NCBI RefSeq assembly: GCF_014190915.1
Contig: NZ_JACHVU010000001.1
Coordinates: 372,001 to 436,000, forward strand
DNA from: Mycolicibacterium iranicum
GTDB taxonomy: Bacteria; Actinomycetota; Actinomycetes; Mycobacteriales; Mycobacteriaceae
Reading direction: 5' to 3'
DNA: 64,000 bases
The notes under the pieces are model-generated. The model saw nothing but the letters and a program-made list of their open reading frames with translations, was not told where the DNA came from and did not search any database. Positions 36,187-45,177 of the stretch are shown here, piece after piece. Each line of letters opens with the position of its first letter. Positions within the stretch are counted from its first letter, which is position 1. A program made the position numbers and the translations under genes.

Positions 36187-36986
36187 TGCCGTCCTCCGGC
36201 GGCGAACTGTCAGGGGCCTGGAACTTTCGCGACGTCTCCGAGGAGACCGGTATCGCCCCCGGGCGTCTGTACCGGGCCAGCGAGCTGTCCAAGCTCGATG
36301 ACCGCGGCCGGGAAGCGCTGACCGGGTACGGCGTCACCGACGTCGCGGATCTGCGCACGGCCCGCGAGCTGGAGCGGCACGGTCCCGGCCTGGTTCCCGC
36401 CGGCGTCGAGATCCACCACCTGCCGTTCGTGGAGACGATGGCGTCCGACGGCGAATCGCCGCACGAGCACGCGTTCCAACGGATGATGACCGACAAGCCC
36501 GACGATGAACCCGTCGCCGAGGCCGCGGCGCGGTACATGTCCGAGGAGTACGGGCGCATCGCGGCGGCTCCCCTGGCGCAACGCGCGGTGAAGACCGTCA
36601 TCACACTGCTCGGCACAGACCGCGCGGTGCTGGCCCACTGCTTCGCCGGCAAGGACCGCACCGGATTCACGGTCGCCGTCGTGCTGGAAGCGGCCGGCGT
36701 GGAGCGCGATGCCGTCATGTCGGACTACCTGCGCAGCAACGTGGCGGTGCCACAGCTGCGCGAGAGCATTCTGGAATCGGTGCGTGCGCGCGCCGCCGAG
36801 GCACCCGAGATCATGGAGCTGGCGGAGGCGCGCCTCACCGACGCGGTGCTCGGCGTGCGAGAGCAGTATCTCGACATCGCCCGGCGGACAATCGATTCCG
36901 AATTCGGCTCGCTCAACGGGTACCTGACGGCGGCCGGAGTCACCGACGACGACGTCGCGAGGCTGCGCAAGGCCCTCAACGGCTGA
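36186..36986 (+). CDS. ptpB: Tyrosine/dual-specificity phosphatase PtpB
   Basis: A 266-residue phosphatase close to M. tuberculosis PtpB. It shows the NFRDV opening, RLYRASELSKLDDRGR, and the P-loop HCFAGKDRTGF with catalytic Cys152, Lys156, Asp157 and Arg158. That Lys-Asp pair is the mark of the PtpB group with phosphotyrosine and phosphoinositide activity. The GTG start uses the last base of the fadE2 stop, so translation is coupled. PtpB lacks a classical signal peptide, consistent here. In a saprophyte its target is unclear. Confidence 0.92.
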   Translation: MPSSGGELSGAWNFRDVSEETGIAPGRLYRASELSKLDDRGREALTGYGVTDVADLRTARELERHGPGLVPAGVEIHHLPFVETMASDGESPHEHAFQRMMTDKPDDEPVAEAAARYMSEEYGRIAAAPLAQRAVKTVITLLGTDRAVLAHCFAGKDRTGFTVAVVLEAAGVERDAVMSDYLRSNVAVPQLRESILESVRARAAEAPEIMELAEARLTDAVLGVREQYLDIARRTIDSEFGSLNGYLTAAGVTDDDVARLRKALNG

Positions 36987-37254
36987 GCCGTCGTCGACGC
37001 CGGCGCGGCGCAACATCTCGTGTCAATAGTCAGCAACTTTCTTGTGCCATTGTTTGTCGCAAGCAGTGGTCAGGCGTTGATGGACGTCTGTCGCCCAGTC
37101 GCACAGGTCAGATGTCATACCTTCGGATGCTTTCGTAGTAAACAGTCTCACTATTGACGCGGGCGCTGCTTTAATGCTCGATGAGTAGCAAAGTGTCAGT
37201 GCGGCGTCATAGGCAAACGGGTGCGTACCGCAGCAGCTGCTGTTAGCGGTTGGC
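36987..37254. other. Upstream region of the giant exported protein gene
   Basis: A 268-base, AT-richer non-coding stretch after ptpB. No open frame of note and no long inverted repeat is visible; it leads into the promoter at 37255-37284. Confidence 0.5.
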
Positions 37255-37284
37255 TTGACCGTGCCTACGACGGGCGCTTATAGC
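37255..37284 (+). promoter_or_regulatory. SigA-type promoter candidate for the giant gene
   Basis: TTGACC (37255-37260) and TATAGC (37279-37284) with an 18-base spacer. Transcription would begin near 37291, giving a leader of only about 10 bases before the GTG at 37301. Confidence 0.5.
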
Positions 37285-37300
37285 GGGCGGGGAAATCTCA

Positions 37301-40300
37301 GTGGGTTGTGCACGGTATGTGGGTCGCGTGGGTGCTTTGGCCGTGGCGTTGGGAATTGGCGCAGCAGTGGCATCCTGCCCCGGGATCGCTCTCGCAGATC
37401 CGGAGGCATCAACCTCCTCATCGACCGACGGCGTCGGCTCGGGTTCCGGCCGCGGCGATGCGGTTCGGGACGCCCCACAAACGGAAACCGAGACCGAAGA
37501 CACCTCGTCCAGCTCGGGTGAATCGCCAGATCCCGAATCGGTTGATCCAGACATCGTCGACGAGGACACCGTCGAGACGTCGGGCCCGGACGTCCCGCCT
37601 TCAGAAGGTAAGGCTGTCACGTCCAGAGACCGCGCAGGTTCCTCGGGCCGGGACGACAGTGAGGCCGAAGGAGAGGCCACCGGCGGTTCTGCTGCAACGG
37701 AATCGGCGCCAGCGGACGAGTTCGGCGGCCCGGCTCGCGCTGACAAGGCCGTCGGAGCGGATGAAGTATTGCCGAACACTACGTTGACGCCAAATGCCGC
37801 AACCCTTGAAGAAGGACTGCCCGTCAAAGCTGCAGCGGCCGTGCTTGCGGAACCACCCCCGCCGCCGGTCGAGCTGGTTGAACTGGCGAACGAAGGGTCG
37901 GGCTCAGCCGGACCGGTTCAGCGGTGGTTGACTGCCGCGCTGAAGCCCCTGATGGGTACCGACCCCGCGGCGCCGCCGGACTCGCCCTTGCTGCTGGCGT
38001 TTCTGGCCGCCGCTCGGCGGGCGGGTGACCCCACGCTCACGCAGCAGGCCGCCGCCACGACCTCGACATCGGCGGAGGTTCTGTGGCCAGACGACGCTGT
38101 CGTAGTGAGCTCTCGAATCGGAAAGTACCTCCAAGGGATCGTTCTCAGTCCGGATGGACGCCGGCTGTATGTCGCCGACATGGACAGCGGGTCGGTCCGT
38201 GTCGTAGACGCAGGTAGCGGACGGCCCCTTCGGTCCATCAGCGTGGGCGAGGGACCCTATGGTCTGGCCCTCACGCCCGATGGCAAACGACTTTTCGTGA
38301 CGGTCAATGCCGAGAACATCGTCAAGATCATCGACACGGCCACCAACCGCGTCATCGGCGAACCCATCGCGATACCTGAGGATCCGCGCCAAATAGTGGT
38401 CAGCCCCGATGGCCGCCGTGTCTACGTCAGCCACAGCCAGAATTTCAACCGAGACAGTGCGATCACGGTGATCGACGTCGCAACCCTGAAAGCTGTGGGG
38501 GCGCCGATGGCGGTTGCCGGCGGGCAACAATTCATGGCAGTCAGCCGCGATGGAAAACGACTGTTCGTCCAAACGTACGACTTCGACGCCCAAGCCACTC
38601 ACGTCGCCGTGCTCGACGCGGCCACAGGCGCGGTCATCGGACCGAAGATTCCGACGACTGCCGCAGTCTTGGCTGTTAGTCCGGACGAGCAGCGTTTCTA
38701 CGCCGCGGGCGAGAACAACACAGTTCACATCATCGACGCTGCCAGCGGCACAACTATCGGCGACGTCATATCGGTGACAAGCATGTCATCCAGCATGGCC
38801 GTGAGTCCTGATGGAACGCGGCTGTACGTCTACGGATTCGGTTCGGATTGGGGCGTCGTCTCCGTTGTCGACACCTCTAATTCAACTGTGTTGAGCGCCA
38901 TTGAGATTGGCGCCTGGCCCGGCGAGATCACCATCAGTGCCGATGGTCGGCGGATCTACACGAGTGGAACCAACGGCACCGTCACCGTGATCGACACCGC
39001 AAAATTGGAAGGCAAGAACTCTGCCCCGGTGGTGACTATTCGTCGGCAGGGCTCCCCCAGCTCGTCGGGACGGGTCACCGGCAGCGTGGTTGCCATCGAC
39101 AGCGACAAGGACCGGCTCACCTACACCGGAATGACCACCGGCAAAGGCACGGCCACCGTCACGTCCGGCGGCTCCTTCACCTACACCCCGACCGCAGCCG
39201 CCCGCCACGCCGCCGCCGCCAACGACGCACCTGCGTCCGCTAAGACAGACACCTTCACGGTCACAGTCAGCGATGGCAAAGGCGGTATCGCCTCGGTACC
39301 GATCACGGTCACCATCCCACCGCTGAACAGCACACCGACATCGACGAGATCGACTGTCGCCAAACCCGATCCTGCCAGCGGCGTCGTAACCGGCCGCATC
39401 ACCTCACGCGATCGCGACGGCGACACCCTCACATATACGGCTTCTCCCTTGACGAGCGGAGCAATCACCCTCAACGCCGACGGCACCTTCAACTACGCGC
39501 CGACCGAGGCGGCGCGTGAGAAAGCGCGGACCACCCGCGGCACCGATACAGAGCGATTCAAGATCACCGTCGACGACGGACACGGCGGCATCAAAACCGT
39601 CAGCGTTTCAGTCACCATCGCACCGCGAAACGATGCCCCGCAAACAGGCATACCAACCACCGCCGCACCCAACGCCACAACCGGCGCGGTCACAGGCACC
39701 GTCAACGCCGTTGACCCCGACGGCGACAGGATCATCTATACCGCGGGCACCACCACCACCGGGAAGGGCAGATTCACCGTCACCAGCCGCGGATCCTTCA
39801 CCTACGCACCGACGCCGGCCGCACGGGCCGCAGCTGGTAACGGCGACCCCAGCACTGCCACCGACACCATCAACGTCACCGCGAAGGACAGCCTCGGCGC
39901 GGTGGCCACCATCCCCGTAACGATCGCCATCCTGCCCACCAATTCCGCACCCGGCAACGCGAAACCCATTCTAAATGAACCTAATACATCGACCGGCACC
40001 GTGACCGGCACGGTAACGGCGACCGACCCGGACGGTGACCCGCTGACCTACGGTGGTTCCACCGACACGGCCAAAGGCACGGTCACCGTCAACACCAACG
40101 GTAGTTTCACCTACACCCCCACCGGGTCCGCGCGCCACGCCGCCGCTGCGCTCAACGCGCCTGCATCGGCCAAGACCGACACCTTCGCAGTGACTATCAC
40201 CGACGGTCGCGGGGGGGTCACCACAGTGCCTGTGTCGGTGTCGATCAGCCCTCGGAACACTGCACCGACCGCCACAGTCGATGCGGGACAACCGAACCCG

Positions 40301-43300
40301 ACAACCGGTGTTGTTTTCGGCACTGTCATCGGTTCTGATCCCGACGGTGACACCCTCACCTACAGCGGCACGGCCTCAACCGAGAAAGGCGCCGTCACGG
40401 TCGGCGCCAACGGGTCATTCACCTACACGCCCACGGCGGCCGCTCGCGCCGCCGCCGCGACGTCCGGTGCACCTGCGTCGGCCAAGACCGACACTTTCAC
40501 CGTCTCCATCGCCGACGGTTACGGCGGGGTTGCATACGTTCCAGTGGTTCTCGCAATCAGCCCCGCCAAAACCAACCGGCCTCCACAGGTCGGAAACCCC
40601 GCGTTCGGCTATTCCACCGATCAACGTACCGGCGTCGTCAGCGGCACCGTCCAGGTCATTGATCCTGATGGCGACGGACTGCATTACAGGCTCGCCAATC
40701 CGATCGATCCGGGACTTGGCGCCGTCACCATTGACGCCGCTACTGGCAACTGGACATACACGCCCACGCGTAGAGCCCGCGAGATCGCCTACAGTACAGC
40801 AGAATTCGATACAGCGACATTCTCAGTCATCGCCACTGACGGCGACGCTGACATTCATGTAGATGTTGAAGCGCCAATCGCTGAAGTGGGGCCCTCGCCG
40901 AACAACGGACCACCAGTGGTCGCCGAAACTGCCTTCACAGTAGATGCGGTCGACGACCGCACCGGGGCCATCTCAGGACATATGAATATCACGGACCCCG
41001 ACGGGGACCCATTGAGCTTCAGTGTGCCGAACCTGCCGGCCGGAGGCGCGTTATCGGTAAATGCCGCGACCGGGCAATGGACATACATGCCGAGTGCACA
41101 GGAAATCGCCCGAGCTTGGACGGAGCGCAAGGCCTATTCTGTCCAGTTCTCTGTATCCGTCACCGACGGACTGCACAGCGCGTCGGTCCCTGTTGCCGCA
41201 GAGGCGCTGGCATCCATAGCCGCTGTTACCAACGGTCTGGAGATGCGAGGAAGCAGGCCCAACGGTGTTGCCGTGGCTGCAGATGGTCGCATATACGTAA
41301 TCAATGATGGCGCGGCTAGCCTCTCCATCCTCGAGCCTGATGGCCGGGTTGTTCGGACGGTTCGTGTCGGACGGAGCCCCAGCGATGTTGCCATCGACGG
41401 GCGCGGTCGTGTCTGGATCACCGACGCGCAGGACGGCACGGTCAGCATCCTTGACGCCGACGCAGCGCAGCTTCGGACGATCGCAGTGGGCGCTGTACCG
41501 ACCAGCATTTCTATGTCCGCTGACCGGGCCTATATCACCAATTTCGGTAGCGACAGTGTGTCCGTGATTGACCTCGATGACTACACAACTCAGACGCTGG
41601 CCGGTATAGGTTCTGGGCCGATCGATGCTGTGGTCGACTCCAATGGCGTCGTCTACGTCGCCAACTTTGGTGACTCGACCATCACCCTGGTCAATCAGAA
41701 TGGTCAGATCTTGCGCACCGTCAGCAGCGGAGGACGCAACCCGAGCGGGATCGCGGTTGATGGCGGCACTATTTACGTGACCCACCCCCTCGATGACAAC
41801 GTGACGGTCATCAGTGGTCAGCTCAGTCAACCGCTGCGGGCGGTTAGCCGGTCGCAGCAGGTGACCAGCAATAGTTCTGATCTGACTTACTTCAACATCA
41901 GAGTATTGGGGGCACCCACGAGGATTACACGGGACGGCGCTGGCCGCATTTATGTGACAACCTCTGCGGGAAAGACCATTTCAGTGATAAATCCAGCCAC
42001 GTTGGCGGCCAGCACAATAGGAGTGGGTGCCAACGCGAACAGCGTCTACGCCGACGACCGGGGCAACATCTACGTAACGAATGGTGCGTTGAATACGGTG
42101 AGCGTCATCAACGCCGTGACTAACAGCGTCATCCACCACAATGTCGGTGTCCGGACTGGAACCGTCAACATCGATTCGGCTGGCAACCTTGTTCTTCTCA
42201 ATGACTACGACGGGACACGGCTGCCTATTGCCAGCAGCCAACCGGACCCGGCGCGAGGATTGCCGAGCATCGCGCGCGTGTACGGCGACTACTCGAACTT
42301 TGTTGTCAGTGACGACAACTTGATGTTGTACGCCGTCCGCCGGACATCCCTGGGGATCGAGATAGCAGCGATCGACCCCGTGACCAACAGAGTCGTCAGT
42401 ACGCTGAGTATTCCCAGTGCTGGGGTGTCCGCTGCTGGCAACGGGATGGCAATAGCGGCCTACGGAACACGCTTATTCGTCACCAGCCATGTGCAGGAAA
42501 CTGGTAGATACAGGGCACTGGTACACGTCGTGGACACCAGTGGTCCCGCCCTCGAACTGGATCGGTCTCCGATCGAACTCAATCAGGGCAGCGACTTCGC
42601 CTACATTCAGGATCTAGCTGTAAATGCCGATGGCACAGAGCTTTATGTCATCGGCGAGCGTGTCTACCTTCCGACGGACGCAGACGTCCCGAACCCCAGG
42701 CAACTGCACCCAGTTGGAACAATATGGATAGTTGATGTCGCAGACCAAGTGGACATCACCCGCGTGTCGATCCCCGAGTCCATGCGCCAGGAGGGGATTG
42801 TGCAAGGCCTAGCTTTGGCGAACGACGGTGAGCATTTCTATGTTGGCATCACTCCGGGCGTCACCGGCGCCGGCAACTATCATCTCGGCGTCGTCGACAC
42901 CAAGACAAGGCAGCTCAGCACTCTCTTTATTACCCGTCTGACGGATTCCGATTTGTTCTCGCAGCGACTCGCAATCAGTCCGGACGGCACTCGCGTATTC
43001 ACGGAGACCGGCCACATCGTCTCCATAGCGGCGTCCCAGCCCTACGTCGTAGCGGATACAAGACTAGAGATTGACCGGTCAAGCACTTCTCCACAAATAA
43101 CAGGTATGGCCGTCAGCCGGGACGGCACCAAGGTGTACGTCACACGTTGGAACGGCGGTCTTGAGGTCTTCGACGCCACCGCCGGCTCACAGATCGGAGA
43201 GACGATCGCCCTCGGTGGGCGCGCTTTGAAGTTGCGGACCAGCGACGAGGGGGGAACCCTCTATCTGTTGAGCGGCGTCGACTACGTCGCCGGCATAGCG

Positions 43301-44059
43301 GACGCCAACTCGGTGGAAGACCTCTGGAAAAACGTACGAAATCTTCCTAATGACGGCAATGGCGGTGTTTTTGTTCAAACAGTCCGAAATGACCTAGGTC
43401 AGAACCGACTGATTGTGTACATCGGGGGGACCGTACCTGCCTACCTACTCACTGGCAACCAAGCTATCGGCGAGAACGTCCCGACCGAACTCGGTAACGT
43501 CAAGGGTGATCAGGTGGCTGCAATTAAGAATGTGCTTCAGCAGTGCCGCGAAAACGCCACGTGCGGAACCGTTTCCGAGGTGATGATCGTGGGCTACAGC
43601 CAAGGTGGTATTGACGCTCAGAATCTCGCGAACCAGTGGGCACGACTGGGCTTCGATGCCCCCCTCGGGACGATCCTGACGTTCGGCAGCCCAGTCACCT
43701 CAAATGTGAATTTGGACGTCCTGCACATCCAGGATGCGCAGGACGAGGTCGTAATACCGGAACTAGTGGCTCGCTACATCATTGATGCCGCCATCCCATT
43801 CCCCGACTGGCTAATGCAATCGCTGACCAAGGCCCGACGGCTCGCCAGCGATCGGGGTCAGATACTAATCGGCAACGCTGCTACTGAGAACTACTTCCTA
43901 GATCCGTTCCGCGTCCACGGCACGTACGCGACCTACCAAGACCTCGCGAAGATGTATGACGAGGGCCACTACGGCAACTTTGCTGCTGACGCGGCAATCG
44001 ACCGATTTCTTAGCAGCGACGTCATCGTGCCGGGAAACCCGACCCCAACCCCGCTGTGA
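37301..44059 (+). CDS. Giant exported beta-propeller / VCBS-repeat / lipase-like protein
   Basis: A 2252-residue exported protein. A signal peptide (1-32, ending GIALA) resembles that of large mycobacterial exported proteins starting MGxARYxGRVGALAVALG. A Ser/Glu/Asp-rich disordered region runs to about 150. Seven YVTN-type blades (about 265-570) follow, with recurring SPDGRRLYV. Seven VCBS/cadherin-like repeats (about 571-1305) carry the DPDGDxLTY calcium-type motif. A second NHL/YVTN propeller (about 1306-1647) and a more divergent third repeat set (to about 2012) come next. The end (2015-2252) is an alpha/beta hydrolase with nucleophile Ser2100 in GYSQGG and candidate acid and histidine in VLHIQDAQDEV and HYGNF. 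Probably surface-attached or secreted, with adhesive and lipolytic parts. The second half is AT-richer than neighbouring genes. Function is inferred from domains. Confidence 0.88.
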   Translation: MGCARYVGRVGALAVALGIGAAVASCPGIALADPEASTSSSTDGVGSGSGRGDAVRDAPQTETETEDTSSSSGESPDPESVDPDIVDEDTVETSGPDVPPSEGKAVTSRDRAGSSGRDDSEAEGEATGGSAATESAPADEFGGPARADKAVGADEVLPNTTLTPNAATLEEGLPVKAAAAVLAEPPPPPVELVELANEGSGSAGPVQRWLTAALKPLMGTDPAAPPDSPLLLAFLAAARRAGDPTLTQQAAATTSTSAEVLWPDDAVVVSSRIGKYLQGIVLSPDGRRLYVADMDSGSVRVVDAGSGRPLRSISVGEGPYGLALTPDGKRLFVTVNAENIVKIIDTATNRVIGEPIAIPEDPRQIVVSPDGRRVYVSHSQNFNRDSAITVIDVATLKAVGAPMAVAGGQQFMAVSRDGKRLFVQTYDFDAQATHVAVLDAATGAVIGPKIPTTAAVLAVSPDEQRFYAAGENNTVHIIDAASGTTIGDVISVTSMSSSMAVSPDGTRLYVYGFGSDWGVVSVVDTSNSTVLSAIEIGAWPGEITISADGRRIYTSGTNGTVTVIDTAKLEGKNSAPVVTIRRQGSPSSSGRVTGSVVAIDSDKDRLTYTGMTTGKGTATVTSGGSFTYTPTAAARHAAAANDAPASAKTDTFTVTVSDGKGGIASVPITVTIPPLNSTPTSTRSTVAKPDPASGVVTGRITSRDRDGDTLTYTASPLTSGAITLNADGTFNYAPTEAAREKARTTRGTDTERFKITVDDGHGGIKTVSVSVTIAPRNDAPQTGIPTTAAPNATTGAVTGTVNAVDPDGDRIIYTAGTTTTGKGRFTVTSRGSFTYAPTPAARAAAGNGDPSTATDTINVTAKDSLGAVATIPVTIAILPTNSAPGNAKPILNEPNTSTGTVTGTVTATDPDGDPLTYGGSTDTAKGTVTVNTNGSFTYTPTGSARHAAAALNAPASAKTDTFAVTITDGRGGVTTVPVSVSISPRNTAPTATVDAGQPNPTTGVVFGTVIGSDPDGDTLTYSGTASTEKGAVTVGANGSFTYTPTAAARAAAATSGAPASAKTDTFTVSIADGYGGVAYVPVVLAISPAKTNRPPQVGNPAFGYSTDQRTGVVSGTVQVIDPDGDGLHYRLANPIDPGLGAVTIDAATGNWTYTPTRRAREIAYSTAEFDTATFSVIATDGDADIHVDVEAPIAEVGPSPNNGPPVVAETAFTVDAVDDRTGAISGHMNITDPDGDPLSFSVPNLPAGGALSVNAATGQWTYMPSAQEIARAWTERKAYSVQFSVSVTDGLHSASVPVAAEALASIAAVTNGLEMRGSRPNGVAVAADGRIYVINDGAASLSILEPDGRVVRTVRVGRSPSDVAIDGRGRVWITDAQDGTVSILDADAAQLRTIAVGAVPTSISMSADRAYITNFGSDSVSVIDLDDYTTQTLAGIGSGPIDAVVDSNGVVYVANFGDSTITLVNQNGQILRTVSSGGRNPSGIAVDGGTIYVTHPLDDNVTVISGQLSQPLRAVSRSQQVTSNSSDLTYFNIRVLGAPTRITRDGAGRIYVTTSAGKTISVINPATLAASTIGVGANANSVYADDRGNIYVTNGALNTVSVINAVTNSVIHHNVGVRTGTVNIDSAGNLVLLNDYDGTRLPIASSQPDPARGLPSIARVYGDYSNFVVSDDNLMLYAVRRTSLGIEIAAIDPVTNRVVSTLSIPSAGVSAAGNGMAIAAYGTRLFVTSHVQETGRYRALVHVVDTSGPALELDRSPIELNQGSDFAYIQDLAVNADGTELYVIGERVYLPTDADVPNPRQLHPVGTIWIVDVADQVDITRVSIPESMRQEGIVQGLALANDGEHFYVGITPGVTGAGNYHLGVVDTKTRQLSTLFITRLTDSDLFSQRLAISPDGTRVFTETGHIVSIAASQPYVVADTRLEIDRSSTSPQITGMAVSRDGTKVYVTRWNGGLEVFDATAGSQIGETIALGGRALKLRTSDEGGTLYLLSGVDYVAGIADANSVEDLWKNVRNLPNDGNGGVFVQTVRNDLGQNRLIVYIGGTVPAYLLTGNQAIGENVPTELGNVKGDQVAAIKNVLQQCRENATCGTVSEVMIVGYSQGGIDAQNLANQWARLGFDAPLGTILTFGSPVTSNVNLDVLHIQDAQDEVVIPELVARYIIDAAIPFPDWLMQSLTKARRLASDRGQILIGNAATENYFLDPFRVHGTYATYQDLAKMYDEGHYGNFAADAAIDRFLSSDVIVPGNPTPTPL
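39013..41215 (+). repeat. Seven tandem VCBS/cadherin-like repeats within the giant gene
   Basis: Units of about 300-325 bases begin near 39013, 39328, 39631, 39946, 40252, 40576 and 40891. Units 1, 4 and 5 share nearly the same segment (SFTYTPT, then APASAKTDTF), also conserved at DNA level, which points to recent duplication. Units 6 and 7 are the most divergent. Confidence 0.85.
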
Positions 44060-44388
44060 AATGGCGTTTCTTTACGCGCGTTTCGCCCGCACACCCTGCG
44101 AACGGACTTCGTATTTCGTCGCACGAGATTCAACGTTCCGGAATTGTGTTGCTGTGTGGTCGGGTCCCGGTGGTGCCATTGCGCGCTCGCAGGAAAGGCG
44201 GCAGGTCCTCGTCTGAGACTCGAAAGTATTCTGGTGGCGAACCCTCAGTCGGTGAAAGGGGGGATTCCTGCCGCGTCTTGAGGGAGAAGGCTGGTCTTCG
44301 GTGGGATCAGCTTGCTTATGTGATGCCGTGCGATCTGGTCGAGTAGATCTAGCAATTTCCTTGCCAACCGTCGCCGTGCCCGCGATAT
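44060..44388. other. Non-coding region after the giant gene
   Basis: About 330 bases, AT-richer than average. A 96-codon frame (44056-44346) starts inside the giant gene stop but has no recognisable content. No strong terminator hairpin was found. Confidence 0.4.
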
Positions 44389-44411
44389 TGTTATAGTGCC
44401 TAGCAACTAGG
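44389..44411 (+). promoter_or_regulatory. Extended -10 promoter and leader hairpin of the small lipoprotein gene
   Basis: TGTTATAGT (44389-44397) fits an extended -10 element. Directly after it lies the hairpin CCTAG-CAA-CTAGG (44399-44411), whose right arm touches the purine-rich ribosome site AGGGGG before the ATG at 44423. Confidence 0.45.
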
Positions 44412-44422
44412 GGGTTGGGCCA

Positions 44423-44899
44423 ATGGGAACGAAATTTCGAGCTAGGCTGCAGTTGCTGCTGTGTATCGTCTTCTTGGCCGGCGCAGCCGGTTGCAGTGGC
44501 GGAGATGGCGGATTATCAAGTGAGGCAGGCCAAACCGTCGAGTTCGGCGGCGAAACTTACCAGGTTGGTGACCGGATTACATATAATGGCGATGTAGGTG
44601 AGTACTGCGGTTCCGTAGCCAGCGATGGCACGCCCGATTACCCCAGCTATTCTCACTTCGCGGTCATGATGGAATCTCCGAAGTACTCCGAAGCCGAACA
44701 GGACTGCGCCAAGGTGTTGGCATGGTTTGAGACTTTTGTGCGGTCGGATCAAGCCGCACGAATTCAAATTTTCAACGATGTGTCCGTAGATACCAAGACG
44801 GCCCCGGAGGGGGAATCATCGGGTTATTCCTTTTTCTGGGTATCAAGCCGCACCTCGAGTCCATACAGTGGCGTCAAGGGCTTCGCGCTGGGTTATTGA
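44423..44899 (+). CDS. Small lipoprotein, unknown family
   Basis: A 158-residue lipoprotein. A hydrophobic signal peptide (LQLLLCIVFLAGAAGC) ends with the acceptor cysteine at about residue 24, followed by a Gly/Ser spacer. The mature part has two further cysteines (GEYCGS, EQDCAK) that could pair, and a C-terminal aromatic/Ser segment (SFFWVSSRTSSPY). I do not recognise the family. AT-richer codons match the second half of the giant gene rather than the flanking core genes. It has its own promoter-like sequence. Confidence 0.75.
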   Translation: MGTKFRARLQLLLCIVFLAGAAGCSGGDGGLSSEAGQTVEFGGETYQVGDRITYNGDVGEYCGSVASDGTPDYPSYSHFAVMMESPKYSEAEQDCAKVLAWFETFVRSDQAARIQIFNDVSVDTKTAPEGESSGYSFFWVSSRTSSPYSGVKGFALGY

Positions 44900-45177
44900 T
44901 GCGAATAAACAATCCGCAGCCAGAGCAGGAAGGCCTTCGCAGCCGGGACGCAGTGCGCTGTACAGCCGAGTCGCGGTAATCGTTCCGGACGAGGGCGGCC
45001 AGGGCCATCGGGCCGCAGTCTTGTCTCCCCCGTTGAAATAACCGAAAATTCGGCCGGACCTACTCGATCGGTTTCGTCGCATGGCACCTATTTTCTGTAG
45101 GTCCCGCCTCGGGGGCGCGAACGCACCGTGCTGCTCCGCCTCGCCGACGCGTGGGCCCGCCGCACGCGCCATGCGAG
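44900..45177. other. Convergent intergenic region with inverted repeats
   Basis: 278 bases between convergent genes. It holds CCGAA-AA-TTCGG (45042-45053) and a perfect 8-base inverted repeat GGACCTAC (45056-45063) / GTAGGTCC (45097-45104) around a 33-base loop. These may end transcription from one or both sides; no U-tract is present. Confidence 0.45.

Noticed and set aside
39013..41215. CRISPR-like or satellite repeat array
   Set aside because: Units are about 300 bases, in frame, and encode VCBS domains. They are protein repeats.
44056..44346. 96-codon plus frame after the giant gene
   Set aside because: Starts inside the stop region of the giant gene, has no ribosome site and shows no recognisable sequence. 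Treated as non-coding.
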